The notes: generated from the letters alone by a model not told the origin. 35,390 nucleotides of DNA from Sporosarcina quadrami (GCF_014836615.1 NZ_JACSQN010000024.1:1-35390); one strand, 5' to 3'; shown: positions 26,852 through 35,390, counted from the first letter of the stretch. Numbers and translations are program-made.

Positions 26852-27967
26852 ATGAAAAGACATGTTGCAATAATTGGATTAGGTTTAATAGGAGGATCAC
26901 TTGGTCTCGCTCTCAAACGTGGAGACCAAGATATACATATTACAGGTTTTGACCGTTCTTATGCTACAGCTGATGAAGCATATCGCCGTGGAATTATCGA
27001 CACTGTTGCATCGTCTGTAAAGTCAGCATGTGAAGGTGCGGATTTCATCATTTTCGCAACACCAGTAAATACGACTGTGATTTTGATGGAAGAAGCAAGT
27101 GGTTGGGAACTTAAACAAGACGTTATCATAACTGATACAGGTAGCACCAAAAATCCCATTATGACCGCAGCTAGCTGTTTGATAGACAAAGGCTATACTT
27201 TCATTGGCGGTCATCCTATGGCTGGCTCTCACAAAAGCGGTGTTGCAGCAGCAAAAGGACATCTCTTTGAAAACGCATATTATATATTGACTCCAATGGA
27301 AAGCGAAAACGTTGAACATGTTGAGAAATTGACAAATTTATTAACTCCTACAAAAGGTAAGGTCGTTGTGCTTGATGCTTCCGAACATGATCGGATGACA
27401 GCGATTGTTAGCCACTTCCCACATATTGTCGCTTCTTCACTTGTCGGCAGATTAGCAGATCAAGAAGAAGGCCAACCTTTTGTCAAAAAATTGGCAGCGG
27501 GAGGTTTCCGTGATCTTACACGAATCGCTTCTGCGGATCCGACGATGTGGCGTGATATTACGATTCAAAACCGACAGGAACTACTTGAACAACTTGATGG
27601 TTGGTTGCTAGAGATGAACAATGTGAGAGAAATGATACTAAAAAATGATTCTGATCAGATATTCGGATTTTTTGATAACGCAAAGAAATTTAGAGATCGC
27701 CTTCCTTCCACGTATGAAGGAGCTGTTCAAGGTGCTTTATACATGACATTCGATTTGCATATCGATATTCCAGACCATCCTGGTGTCATTTCTGAAATCA
27801 CTAAAATTCTAGCCCTAGAAGAAATCAGTTTAACTAACATACGTATTGTAGAAACAAGGACGGACGTATACGGTATTCTCGTAGTAAGTTTCCAAACTGC
27901 GGAGGACCGCAAAGCCGCAAGATTGGCATTGTCCAAAGCGACGGATTATAGCATGCATATTCTCTAA
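26852..27967 (+). CDS. tyrA: Prephenate dehydrogenase with ACT domain
   Basis: Oxidative decarboxylation of prephenate to 4-hydroxyphenylpyruvate. 371 residues: N-terminal NAD motif GLGLIGGSLGLAL, the GGHPMAGSHKSG segment, a helical dimerisation domain, and a C-terminal ACT domain (about 297-371), which probably mediates feedback by tyrosine. The ATG starts 6 bases after hisC ends, so the two are co-transcribed. Confidence 0.95.
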   Translation: MKRHVAIIGLGLIGGSLGLALKRGDQDIHITGFDRSYATADEAYRRGIIDTVASSVKSACEGADFIIFATPVNTTVILMEEASGWELKQDVIITDTGSTKNPIMTAASCLIDKGYTFIGGHPMAGSHKSGVAAAKGHLFENAYYILTPMESENVEHVEKLTNLLTPTKGKVVVLDASEHDRMTAIVSHFPHIVASSLVGRLADQEEGQPFVKKLAAGGFRDLTRIASADPTMWRDITIQNRQELLEQLDGWLLEMNNVREMILKNDSDQIFGFFDNAKKFRDRLPSTYEGAVQGALYMTFDLHIDIPDHPGVISEITKILALEEISLTNIRIVETRTDVYGILVVSFQTAEDRKAARLALSKATDYSMHIL

Positions 27968-27982
27968 AAGGGGTGGCGACTC

Positions 27983-29281
27983 ATGACCGAATTAAAAACA
28001 GTACAATTCCACAAACCAGTTATAAGAGGTTCTATTAAAGTGCCAGGTGATAAATCCATTTCACACCGTGCAATTATGCTTGGGTCGATAGCAGAAGGTA
28101 AAACTGTTGTGACCGATTTTCTTAATGGTGTAGATTGCCTGCGCACTATAGACATATTTAGACAACTAGGCGTATCGATTGATCAAAATGGAACAGATGT
28201 AATCATTGAAAGTCCTGGCATGAAAAACTGGGTACAGCCGACTAAGGATTTGTACGCAGGAAATTCAGGAACTACAGCAAGATTGATGCTCGGTATATTA
28301 TCAGCTTCAAAAGTCAATTCGGTTTTGACTGGTGATGAATCTCTTTCGGGAAGACCAATGAAAAGAGTAACCACTCCATTAGAAAAGATGGGAGCTTGTA
28401 TCGAAGGAGGCGATTTTCTGCCTTTGACAATTACAGGGGGTAAACTTAAAAGTCTTGAATATAATATGCCTGTCGCCAGCGCACAAGTGAAATCGGCGAT
28501 TCTATTTGCTGGATTGAATGCAGATGGTGAAACGGTCGTAAAAGAGAGTGCCATTTCAAGAGATCATACAGAAAGAATGCTCAAACAATTCGGTGCACAA
28601 ATTCATCAAGATGGCTCAACTACTAAAATAGTCGGAGGGCAAGTTCTCAAAGGGACGGATGTCACTGTTCCTGGAGATATTTCATCAGCTGCATTTTTCA
28701 TGGTTGCTACAGCTATGGTGGAAGGAAGTTGCTGTGAATTTAAAGATGTTGGCTTGAATCCTACTCGGATAGGCATCATTGAAGTACTGCGTACTATGGG
28801 TACAAAAGTGGAAATAGTTGAACAAACGAGTGATTTGGGTGAACCTTATGGTACAATACGGGTTTCCCAAGCTCCATTGCGTGGAATGGAGATAAGCGGG
28901 GAAATTATTCCTACTCTTATAGATGAGTTACCAATCATTGCACTGCTAGCAACGCAGGCAGATGGGAAAACCATCATCAAGGACGCTGCTGAACTACGTG
29001 TTAAAGAGACGGATAGAATTGCAGCCGTAACATCGGAATTGAAAAAACTAGGTGCGAAAATTGAAGCAACCGCCGATGGTATGATTATAGAAGGACCTAC
29101 TCCTTTGACAGGCGGTATCTTGAAGTCATATGGTGATCATCGACTTGGTATGATGGCGGCAATTGCTTCACTTATAACGACTGGGCCGATCGGTATTGAA
29201 GAGCATTCCTGCATTTCAATTTCTTATCCTACTTTCTTTGAACACTTGGAAACAGTAGCACTTGAAACAGAAGAAGAATAA
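27983..29281 (+). CDS. aroA: EPSP synthase, class II sequence type
   Basis: Transfers enolpyruvyl from PEP to shikimate 3-phosphate. 432 residues. The four motifs used to define class II EPSP synthases are visible: GDKS near the N-terminus, SAQVK, RDHTE and NPTR, along with GNSGTTAR at the PEP site. The gene is called aroE in B. subtilis. AAAGGGGTGG precedes the ATG. It closes the aromatic supraoperon (aroC-aroB-aroH-hisC-tyrA-aroA). Confidence 0.95.
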   Translation: MTELKTVQFHKPVIRGSIKVPGDKSISHRAIMLGSIAEGKTVVTDFLNGVDCLRTIDIFRQLGVSIDQNGTDVIIESPGMKNWVQPTKDLYAGNSGTTARLMLGILSASKVNSVLTGDESLSGRPMKRVTTPLEKMGACIEGGDFLPLTITGGKLKSLEYNMPVASAQVKSAILFAGLNADGETVVKESAISRDHTERMLKQFGAQIHQDGSTTKIVGGQVLKGTDVTVPGDISSAAFFMVATAMVEGSCCEFKDVGLNPTRIGIIEVLRTMGTKVEIVEQTSDLGEPYGTIRVSQAPLRGMEISGEIIPTLIDELPIIALLATQADGKTIIKDAAELRVKETDRIAAVTSELKKLGAKIEATADGMIIEGPTPLTGGILKSYGDHRLGMMAAIASLITTGPIGIEEHSCISISYPTFFEHLETVALETEEE

Positions 29282-29320
29282 TTTTCCTAATGTATACAAC
29301 ATGAAGGAACAGGTGAAAAT

Positions 29321-30568
29321 ATGAAACAGTTACTCGATTTTCAACAAGCTATTCAAGATGGAGATCTCGAACTGATTAACGAACTCATTGATCAAGTTGA
29401 AAAGGATACCAGTTATGATCTTCTGTATGAAGCTGCAGCTTTGCTAGTTGATTTTGGTTATATCGGACAGGCCGATCACATTTATGAAATGTTAATGGTT
29501 CTTATGCCCGATGAAGCACAATTGAAAATTGACAGAGCTAATACGCTTCTTGAACTTGGAGATGAGGATGAAGCTTTGCTACTCCTATCTGATATTTCTT
29601 CGGATGATGATGAATATGTTCAAGCTCTATTAGCATTGGCTGATTATTATCAGATGATCGGGATGGCAGAAGCTGCTCTAGGTAAAGTGAAAGAAGCATA
29701 TGAAATAGCACCGTATGAACCGATTATCCGGTTTGCTTTTGCAGAACTTCTTCTTGATGCGGGAAGATATATCGAAGCTGCAAAGTTGTTCCATGATCTT
29801 TATTCAGAAGGACACTCTGACATTGCTGGTGTTAACGTCCGATTACGAATTGCTGAAACTTATAGTGCGGGCGCTGCATACGAAGATGCGCTTCCATTTT
29901 ATGAAGATCTTCTAAAAGATGAAGTACTTCCAGATACGCTATTCGGAGCTGCCTATGCAAACTTTCAAAGCGGACAATCGGAAAAATGCAGTGAATTAGT
30001 AGAAGAGCTTATTGAAATCGATCCAGATTATTTCTCTGCGTATATGCTTGGTGGACAGTCCTATGCGAATGTTGGCAACGATGAAAAAGCTTATGAGCTA
30101 TTTAAGCGTGGAATAAGCCGTGATGAATTTGACAAAGAGTTGCGCCTCTCTGCAGGTAAATCTGCTTTGAAACTAGGCTTGCCATATGAAGCTGAAACAC
30201 ATCTTTCGGAGTCAATCGCACTGGATCCTGAGTATATAGATGCAATTATTACACTTGCTTCTCTTTATAATCAGAGAGAACAGAATGACGAACTGTTGCA
30301 ATTACTTGCGGATGCATCAGAAGAAATTATGGAAATCCCCCTATTGACCGCTTTTAAAGCTTATGCACTAGAAAATGAGGAACAGTTTAAAGATGCATAC
30401 GTATCTTACAGTAAAGCATATGTTGGTATGAAGGATGATCCGGCCTTCCTTGATAAATATGCAAGATTTCTTTTGGATGAAGGAAAAAGAGATGAAGCTA
30501 TCGAAGTTATTAAAGAGCTCGTTAAATTGGAACCTCATGAGGAATGGACCGCTTTTCTTGAAATGTAA
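29321..30568 (+). CDS. ypiA: Tetratricopeptide repeat protein YpiA
   Basis: 415 acidic residues made almost entirely of TPR-type helical pairs, with repeats such as EAALGKVKEAYEIAPYEP and DEKAYELFKRGISRDEFDK. No catalytic motif or signal peptide. It corresponds to B. subtilis YpiA (about 423), located between the aroA equivalent and ypiB. A scaffold role is suggested by the repeats; the partner is unknown. GAAGGAACAGGTG precedes the ATG. Confidence 0.85.
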   Translation: MKQLLDFQQAIQDGDLELINELIDQVEKDTSYDLLYEAAALLVDFGYIGQADHIYEMLMVLMPDEAQLKIDRANTLLELGDEDEALLLLSDISSDDDEYVQALLALADYYQMIGMAEAALGKVKEAYEIAPYEPIIRFAFAELLLDAGRYIEAAKLFHDLYSEGHSDIAGVNVRLRIAETYSAGAAYEDALPFYEDLLKDEVLPDTLFGAAYANFQSGQSEKCSELVEELIEIDPDYFSAYMLGGQSYANVGNDEKAYELFKRGISRDEFDKELRLSAGKSALKLGLPYEAETHLSESIALDPEYIDAIITLASLYNQREQNDELLQLLADASEEIMEIPLLTAFKAYALENEEQFKDAYVSYSKAYVGMKDDPAFLDKYARFLLDEGKRDEAIEVIKELVKLEPHEEWTAFLEM

Positions 30569-30587
30569 TATGACGAGGAGGTGTGAT

Positions 30588-31139
30588 ATGACAGCCATGA
30601 TTCCTGTCGCTGCCAAAAAGGATTTTGTTCGTTGGTTTTTAAAGCGCTATAAATTGAAGCGCCGGGAATGTGTGTGGATACTAAATTATCTTCTTAGCCA
30701 TGAGCAACTTTTGGAGAATGTTCATTTTACAGATGAAGCTCATTATTGTCCAAGGGCGATGGTAATTTCAACGATGAATTCAGAAAGCATCCCTTTTCGA
30801 TTTTACAAGGGAAATCTGATGACAGCAGATGCCGAGAAATCATTTCATGATTTGCGGCTCCACCCTGATGAAAAGATGTATATCCAGTTAAATTTCCCAA
30901 ATAGCCACACATGTCCACAATACGCGAGTGTACGTGAAGAAAACCCGTTCATGCCGGTGGAACTGCAAGTGAGTGCACGGGACCGTAAGATAGCCGAACA
31001 GTTGTTGGAAGAGAGTGCAGCATCCATGTCGCTTGAAATGTTAATGAAAAGAGTGGATGAAGCGTTGGATTCTAATGATCGGGAACGCTTTCTTGTCCTC
31101 TCTGCAATGTTGAACGATATGAAAATTGCAAAAGACTAA
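30588..31139 (+). CDS. ypiB: UPF0302 family protein YpiB
   Basis: 183 residues matching B. subtilis YpiB (UPF0302/IDEAL-domain group) in length and place. The N-terminal domain has the KDFVRWFLKRYKLKRRE pattern, and a short C-terminal segment resembles the IDEAL motif. Function not firmly known. ATG at 30588 has GAGGAGGTG just upstream; a longer open frame from 30435 overlaps ypiA and is not credible. A hairpin follows the stop. Confidence 0.85.
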   Translation: MTAMIPVAAKKDFVRWFLKRYKLKRRECVWILNYLLSHEQLLENVHFTDEAHYCPRAMVISTMNSESIPFRFYKGNLMTADAEKSFHDLRLHPDEKMYIQLNFPNSHTCPQYASVREENPFMPVELQVSARDRKIAEQLLEESAASMSLEMLMKRVDEALDSNDRERFLVLSAMLNDMKIAKD

Positions 31140-31170
31140 TGACTCCGTCTTCACGATGGAGTCATTTGTT
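31138..31170 (+). terminator. Possible weak terminator or attenuator after ypiB
   Basis: Stem AATGACTCC / GGAGTCATT with an 11-base loop, followed by TGTTTG rather than a clean T-run. It may only partly stop transcription into ypiF. Confidence 0.45.
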
Positions 31171-31197
31171 TGAAATGCTTTAGGAGGTTGAATGAAT

Positions 31198-31647
31198 ATG
31201 AATTGGACAGGCAAAGATATGGATACATATTTGCAACAGAAAGAATATATTGACACATTAGTAATCCCGCTTGTAAAAGTACAAACAAACATGGATAATA
31301 TAAAGACAAGCGCATCTTCAACGGAATTCATCATGCACCTTGCGTCACTTATCGAAACACAATTCAAGGGGAGAATGATGTTTGCTCCACCAGTCGTATA
31401 TACCTCTAAAACTGATATTGTTCAAATGACACATACGACTCTTCAGGAATTTGTGGATACTACTTTTACACATGTGTTTTTCTTGACAACAGATCATGCT
31501 TGGAACGAAATTGATATGGTGGGACAAGTGATTTGGATGCCTTCCATTCCATTGGAAAGCATGGATGCATCACTTCGTCAGTCCATACTTGAAGACCAGT
31601 TGCGCCAACTGTTGCCGAAATTCACAGAACAGTGGTCAAAACAGTAA
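31198..31647 (+). CDS. ypiF: DUF2487 protein YpiF
   Basis: 149 residues, close to B. subtilis YpiF (about 147), directly upstream of qcrA as in that species. No known catalytic motif. AGGAGG at 31182-31187 is 10 bases from the ATG at 31198 and only 4 from the in-frame ATG at 31192; the former is preferred with modest certainty. Function unknown. Confidence 0.8.
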   Translation: MNWTGKDMDTYLQQKEYIDTLVIPLVKVQTNMDNIKTSASSTEFIMHLASLIETQFKGRMMFAPPVVYTSKTDIVQMTHTTLQEFVDTTFTHVFFLTTDHAWNEIDMVGQVIWMPSIPLESMDASLRQSILEDQLRQLLPKFTEQWSKQ

Positions 31648-31756
31648 AGTATGCTTTAGTTTTTCGTTGTTCCAGTAGTTTCGAACAAATATTTGGAAAT
31701 TACGCGATTAAAATTCATGAATTGTTCACATTCTGCTTTTACTGTGTAGAGCAGGA

Positions 31757-31785
31757 TTGAATTTACATTAATATTGATATATCAT
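31757..31785 (+). promoter_or_regulatory. Candidate sigma-A promoter of qcrABC
   Basis: TTGAAT (31757-31762), 17-base spacer, TATCAT (31780-31785), 73 bases before the qcrA start. The 211-base gap before qcrA is AT-rich, contains the small palindrome AATTCATGAATT near 31714-31725, and has no credible gene. Confidence 0.55.
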
Positions 31786-31858
31786 AGATATGTCCTAGTA
31801 TTACAATATGCAATAATATGTCCGTTGGACTGATTTTGGAGTAAGAGGAGGGAAATTG

Positions 31859-32359
31859 ATGAGCAGCAAAGTGTCAAGGCGCCAATTCCTGAGCTACACA
31901 TTGATGGGTGTCGGTGGATTCATGGTTTCGGCCACTGTTATGCCGATGGTCCGCTTTGCGGTTGATCCTGTATTGCAAACGAAAGGTGAAGGTGAATTCA
32001 TACCTACTTCTCAAAAAGTGGCTGAATTGACTGAAACGCCGGTACGTGTTGACTTTACGATTAAAGACCGAAAAGATGCGTGGTACAAATCAGACGTGTC
32101 AGATACTGCTTGGGTGTACAAAGAGGGCGATCAAGTCATTGCACTTTCTCCAGTTTGTAAACATCTCGGATGTACAGTGAACTGGGAAGGCGACGAACAT
32201 AAGAATGAATTCTTCTGCCCGTGTCACGCAGGACGTTATGAGAAAAACGGTAAGAACATACCAGGAACACCACCTCTAGGACCACTTGATGAATATATGG
32301 TCGAAGAAGTGGATGGGTATCTTCATATTGGAAAAACTGTTCCAAACACATTAGTTTAA
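31859..32359 (+). CDS. qcrA: Menaquinol:cytochrome c reductase Rieske subunit
   Basis: Iron-sulfur subunit of the bc complex. 166 residues: a twin-Arg-like N-terminus (SRRQF) and membrane helix (about 11-32), then the Rieske fold. Cluster ligands C100-x-H102 and C120-x2-H123 and the disulfide pair C105/C122 are in place. ATG at 31859 follows AGGAGGG by 6 bases. First gene of qcrABC. Confidence 0.96.
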   Translation: MSSKVSRRQFLSYTLMGVGGFMVSATVMPMVRFAVDPVLQTKGEGEFIPTSQKVAELTETPVRVDFTIKDRKDAWYKSDVSDTAWVYKEGDQVIALSPVCKHLGCTVNWEGDEHKNEFFCPCHAGRYEKNGKNIPGTPPLGPLDEYMVEEVDGYLHIGKTVPNTLV

Positions 32360-32381
32360 TATGTAAGGGGGTACGACCGAA

Positions 32382-33056
32382 GTGCTAAACAAAATTTATG
32401 ACTGGGTTGATGAACGGTTGGATATCACCCCGATTTGGCGGGATATCGCTGACCATGAAGTACCAGAGCACGTAAACCCTGCACATCACTTTTCTGCATT
32501 CATCTATTGTTTCGGTGGTTTGACGTTTTTCGTAACGGTCATCCAGATTCTTTCAGGTATGTTCCTTACAATGTACTATACGCCGGACATTGAAAATGCG
32601 TGGAAGTCCGTTTACTATCTTCAAAATGAAGTAGCATTCGGTGAAATTGTGCGCGGGATGCACCATTGGGGGGCATCACTTGTTATCGTAATGATGTTCC
32701 TACATACATTGCGTGTATTCTTTACAGGCTCTTATAAGAAACCACGTGAACTTAACTGGATCGTCGGTGTTCTTATTTTCGTTACAATGTTAGGTCTTGG
32801 CTTTACAGGTTATTTGTTACCGTGGGATATGAAGGCATTGTTCGCTACTAAAGTTGGTATCGAAATTGCAGCATCCGTACCGTTTATCGGTGAGCAGATT
32901 AAGATTCTGCTTGCAGGGGATTCCACAATCCTAGGTGCTCAAACATTGACACGATTCTTCGCGATTCATGTATTCTTCCTACCTGCTGCTTTGCTTGGGT
33001 TGCTTGCAGCACACTTTATCATGATCAGAAAACAAGGTATTTCGGGACCTCTATAA
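32382..33056 (+). CDS. qcrB: Menaquinol:cytochrome c reductase cytochrome b subunit
   Basis: 224 residues, cytochrome b6-type with four transmembrane helices. The axial histidines of two b hemes are visible on two helices (MHHWGASLVIVMMFLHTLR and FAIHVFF...AAHF). C43, in the IYCFGG segment, matches the Cys that binds an extra heme covalently in the B. subtilis subunit. GTG start, with AAGGGGG 10 bases upstream. Confidence 0.96.
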   Translation: MLNKIYDWVDERLDITPIWRDIADHEVPEHVNPAHHFSAFIYCFGGLTFFVTVIQILSGMFLTMYYTPDIENAWKSVYYLQNEVAFGEIVRGMHHWGASLVIVMMFLHTLRVFFTGSYKKPRELNWIVGVLIFVTMLGLGFTGYLLPWDMKALFATKVGIEIAASVPFIGEQIKILLAGDSTILGAQTLTRFFAIHVFFLPAALLGLLAAHFIMIRKQGISGPL

Positions 33057-33113
33057 GATCCATCAATACCGTGTGTGCTCGATTATCTGAAATTAGAATA
33101 AGGAGGGAACAAA

Positions 33114-33884
33114 ATGCATCGCGGAAAAGGTATGAAATTCGTTGGTGACTCGCGCATTAAAGCTGAAGGCAAAATGTCGAATGTCCCAAAAGATTACTCA
33201 GAATATCCGGGTAAAACGGAAGCGTTCTGGCCGAACTTCCTCTTGAAAGAGTGGATGATCGGGGCCGTATTCCTAATCGGATACTTAATTATAACAGTTG
33301 CTCATCCATCGCCGCTTGAGCGTCAAGCGGATCCGACAGATACAACTTACATTCCAGTTCCTGACTGGTATTTCCTATTCATGTATCAATTGTTGAAATA
33401 TGAATTTGCTTCCGGACCATTTAACGTCATCGGAGCAATCGTAGTTCCTGGATTAGCTGTAGGAGCTTTAATGCTTGTACCTTTCATGGATACTTCGAAG
33501 GAAAGACGTCCATTTAAACGTCCATTACCGACAGGCTTCATGCTTCTTGCTTTTGCTGCAATCTTCTACTTAACATGGGAATCGGTAGTGAACCATGACT
33601 GGGAAAAAGCGGCAGCTCAAGGTGCAATTCGTGAAGAAGTAGCATTTGATGCAGAATCTGAAGAATACAAGATTTATGCGGGCTCTTCTTGTATCCAATG
33701 TCACGGGGATGCCTTCCAAGGCGCTCTAGGGCCGGCATTATCTGATACTGGTTTAAGTGCTGATGAAATTATTGATATCGCACATAACGGTTACAAAACT
33801 ATGCCAGCAGGACAATGGACAGGTTCTGATGAAGATTTGGAAATTTTGGCAGAATTCTTAGCTAATCTAAAATCAGGTGAATGA
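33114..33884 (+). CDS. qcrC: Menaquinol:cytochrome c reductase subunit IV-cytochrome c fusion
   Basis: 256 residues. The N-terminal part (about 40-160) is subunit IV-like with three membrane helices and the PDWY motif of the quinol site; the C-terminal part is a cytochrome c domain with heme motif C193-x2-C196-H197 and a Met ligand in KTMPAGQW. The fusion is normal for Bacillales. A strong terminator ends the operon. Confidence 0.95.
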   Translation: MHRGKGMKFVGDSRIKAEGKMSNVPKDYSEYPGKTEAFWPNFLLKEWMIGAVFLIGYLIITVAHPSPLERQADPTDTTYIPVPDWYFLFMYQLLKYEFASGPFNVIGAIVVPGLAVGALMLVPFMDTSKERRPFKRPLPTGFMLLAFAAIFYLTWESVVNHDWEKAAAQGAIREEVAFDAESEEYKIYAGSSCIQCHGDAFQGALGPALSDTGLSADEIIDIAHNGYKTMPAGQWTGSDEDLEILAEFLANLKSGE

Positions 33885-33886
33885 TA

Positions 33887-33916
33887 AAAAGAGTCAGGAG
33901 ACTGACTCTTTTTTTT
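33887..33916 (+). terminator. Rho-independent terminator after qcrC
   Basis: Perfect stem GAGTCAG (33891-33897) / CTGACTC (33902-33908), tetraloop GAGA, and at least eight T. Confidence 0.9.
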
Positions 33917-33938
33917 ATACATATAAATCCGTGGGGAG

Positions 33939-34544
33939 ATGGTCAAGATTTCTTTGATGACTCGAATGTGGTTGATTTTATCTCATAAATCATTTTTATG
34001 GATATTGCTATTTGTTAACTTGCTTGGAACAGTATATGGCTACGACTGGTATATGTGGCAACTTAAAATAACCGATCCGATTTTTTTGATATTCGTTCCC
34101 GATAGTCCGACAGCAAGCCTATTCTTTACGCTCGCCATTTTAGGATGGCTCATCGGAAGAAACTTCAAACTGATGGAAGCACTCGCTTTAATTACACTTG
34201 TAAAATATGGATTATGGGCTGTCGTCATGAATCTACTCACACTTATGGAGACAGGTTCTATTGGTTGGGTAGGATGGATGCTTATCATTTCTCATTTTGC
34301 TATGGCTGTGCAAGCTTTATTGTATATTCCATTTTATAGATTTGGGTTTATTCATATCGTTATTGCTGGTGTTTGGACTTTGCATAATGATTTCATCGAT
34401 TATGTGTTTGAACAGATGCCGATTTATTACGACTTAATGAAACATATGAATGAAATAGGTTATTTTACTTTTTGGTTATCAATAGGATGTATTACTATTG
34501 CTTACTTTGTGTGGAAGAGTAGGATGAATTCAGAAAGATTATAG
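33939..34544 (+). CDS. ypjA: DUF1405 multi-pass membrane protein YpjA
   Basis: About 201 residues with five or six hydrophobic segments and no soluble domain. It matches B. subtilis YpjA in place, just after qcrC. The start is uncertain: GGGGAG is adjacent to the ATG at 33939 (spacing of one base), while an in-frame ATG at 33957 and TTG at 33954 are too far from it. Function unknown. Confidence 0.8.
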   Translation: MVKISLMTRMWLILSHKSFLWILLFVNLLGTVYGYDWYMWQLKITDPIFLIFVPDSPTASLFFTLAILGWLIGRNFKLMEALALITLVKYGLWAVVMNLLTLMETGSIGWVGWMLIISHFAMAVQALLYIPFYRFGFIHIVIAGVWTLHNDFIDYVFEQMPIYYDLMKHMNEIGYFTFWLSIGCITIAYFVWKSRMNSERL

Positions 34545-34614
34545 TATAATAGTAAAAAGTTGCGCTTACAAATTGAACGTTATAAAATGGAGATAGAAAA
34601 GGGAGGGAACGGAG

Positions 34615-35283
34615 ATGTTTTTGATTTATCTGGGCATTATCATTTTGCTTCCGTTATATGCTCAATTTAAAGTGAAAAGTACGTATAAAAAATATGCTCA
34701 AGTACGATCTACATCTGGTATGACAGGCCAACAAGTTGCCCGGCTCATATTAGATAAAAATGGTTTGGAAGAAGTGAAAGTGGTCGAAAGTCAAGGCTTT
34801 CTGAGTGATCACTATAATCCAATGACGAAAACAGTTGCATTGTCATCGGATAATTTCCATCATGCATCTGTTGCAGGTGCTGCAATTGCGGCACACGAAG
34901 TTGGACACGCCATTCAAGACAAGGAAGCGTATGCATTTCTTCGTTTCCGTCATCGCTTGGCACCAGTTGCTAGCATTACGTCAAATGCTTCATGGATTTT
35001 CATCATTATCGGTATACTTGCGTCAAGCTTGAATTATTTGCTAGGTATTGGTATTGCTTTAATGGCAGTTGGAGTATTGTTCCAAATTGTTACTTTGCCT
35101 GTTGAATTTAATGCATCAAATCGTGCAATGACACAGATAGTTGAACTGGGTATTATCCGCAATGAAGAAGAACCTCATGCGAAAAAAGTATTAAGTGCAG
35201 CAGCGATGACATATGTAGCAGCAACAGCTGTCGCTGTTATGGAGCTTTTAAGACTTATCCTTATTTTCCAAAGCAGAGACTAA
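34615..35283 (+). CDS. Membrane zinc metallopeptidase, YugP type
   Basis: 222 residues with membrane segments at about 2-18, 120-160 and 200-218 and a zinc site H94-E-V-G-H98 (HExxH) after a hydrophobic stretch, the pattern of the YugP-type neutral zinc metallopeptidases. AAGGGAGGG precedes the ATG. In B. subtilis ypjB follows ypjA and yugP is elsewhere, so gene order differs here. Substrate unknown. Confidence 0.85.
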   Translation: MFLIYLGIIILLPLYAQFKVKSTYKKYAQVRSTSGMTGQQVARLILDKNGLEEVKVVESQGFLSDHYNPMTKTVALSSDNFHHASVAGAAIAAHEVGHAIQDKEAYAFLRFRHRLAPVASITSNASWIFIIIGILASSLNYLLGIGIALMAVGVLFQIVTLPVEFNASNRAMTQIVELGIIRNEEEPHAKKVLSAAAMTYVAATAVAVMELLRLILIFQSRD

Positions 35284-35286
35284 TAC

Positions 35287-35318
35287 AAAAACCCGACCTG
35301 TAACTGGTCGGGTTTTTT
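35287..35318 (+). terminator. Rho-independent terminator after the metallopeptidase
   Basis: Perfect 8-bp stem ACCCGACC (35291-35298) / GGTCGGGT (35306-35313), 7-base loop and six T. The insertion sequence begins at or just after its T-run. Confidence 0.88.
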
Positions 35319-35324
35319 GAAGTG

Positions 35325-35364
35325 CACCCCAAAAGTTAGAGTAGAAAATCTAACTTTTGGGGTG
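35325..35364 (+). promoter_or_regulatory. Hairpin covering the transposase ribosome binding site
   Basis: Arms 35325-35340 and 35349-35364 are perfectly complementary over 16 bp with an 8-base loop. The 3' arm contains GGGGTG (35359-35364), the likely ribosome binding site, 7 bases before the GTG at 35372. Confidence 0.7.
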
Positions 35365-35371
35365 TTTTATT

Positions 35372-35390
35372 GTGGTTAAATATACGGATG
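35372..35390 (+). CDS. IS3-family transposase orfA, 5' fragment
   Basis: Only six codons are present before the window ends (GTG start, VVKYTD). The motif VKY near the start and the position just inside an IS3-like end support an orfA (helix-turn-helix) product. Too short to be certain. Confidence 0.5.

Larger units (their letters stand above)
35318..35390 (+). mobile_element. Left end of an IS3-family insertion sequence (truncated by window edge)
   Basis: The terminal sequence TGAAGTGCACCCCAAAAG with its following GTTAGA resembles the inverted repeat of IS3-family (IS150-like) elements. It is followed 8 bases later by its perfect 16-bp inverse (35349-35364) and then a GTG-started reading frame beginning VVKYTD, typical of an IS3 orfA. 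The exact outer boundary (35318 or 35323) and the other end are not determinable here. Confidence 0.7.

Noticed and set aside
33114..33884. Gene fusion in qcrC as a novelty
   Set aside because: Fusion of subunit IV and cytochrome c is the normal Bacillales form.

Overview
The window is a conserved chromosomal backbone segment of a low-GC, endospore-forming member of the Bacillales. Gene content and order follow the Bacillus subtilis fer-recQ to qcrABC region closely. Protein sequences and several order changes suggest a Planococcaceae-type relative (Sporosarcina or Lysinibacillus neighbourhood), but the genus is an inference. Spore genes (spoIVA, sleB, ypeB), strong AGGAGG ribosome binding sites and frequent TTG/GTG starts fit this. 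I saw no tRNA, rRNA, CRISPR array, prophage or biosynthetic island.

Layout. 1-300: a GC-rich intergenic repeat and two opposed terminators. 300-3142: ferredoxin (minus strand), divergent from ypbB-recQ. 3223-6527: LysM protein, metallophosphoesterase, bacillithiol-disulfide reductase YpdA and the site-1 protease PrsW. 6639-8768: germination lytic enzyme SleB with its partner YpeB. 8880-12081: c-di-GMP receptor YpfA, cmk, plsC and the S1-domain protein YpfD. 12327-15644: der, gpsA, a DUF2768 membrane protein and a lipoprotein. 15730-17208: spoIVA. 17638-21981: hbs, folE-mtrB, hepS-menG-hepT and ndk. 22186-29281: cheR and the aromatic supraoperon aroC-aroB-aroH-hisC-tyrA-aroA. 29321-35283: ypiA-ypiB-ypiF, qcrABC, ypjA and a zinc metallopeptidase. 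35318-35390: the left end of an IS3-family insertion sequence, cut by the window edge.

How the genes fit together. aroC, aroB and aroA cover three of the shikimate-to-chorismate steps, and aroH, tyrA and hisC lead on to phenylalanine and tyrosine. Chorismate also feeds menaquinone, whose side chain (HepS/HepT) and last methylation (MenG) are encoded here, and menaquinol is oxidised by the QcrABC complex. folE-mtrB is the usual pairing of folate entry enzyme and TRAP. The six trp genes that sit between aroH and hisC in B. subtilis are absent, although TRAP is intact.

The least ordinary structure is a family of ~119-bp nested palindromes: one copy upstream of der and two tandem copies in opposite orientation in the presumed hbs leader, with stems that differ in sequence yet keep pairing. 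I found no evidence of a new multi-gene system; the protein-coding part is ordinary core genome.
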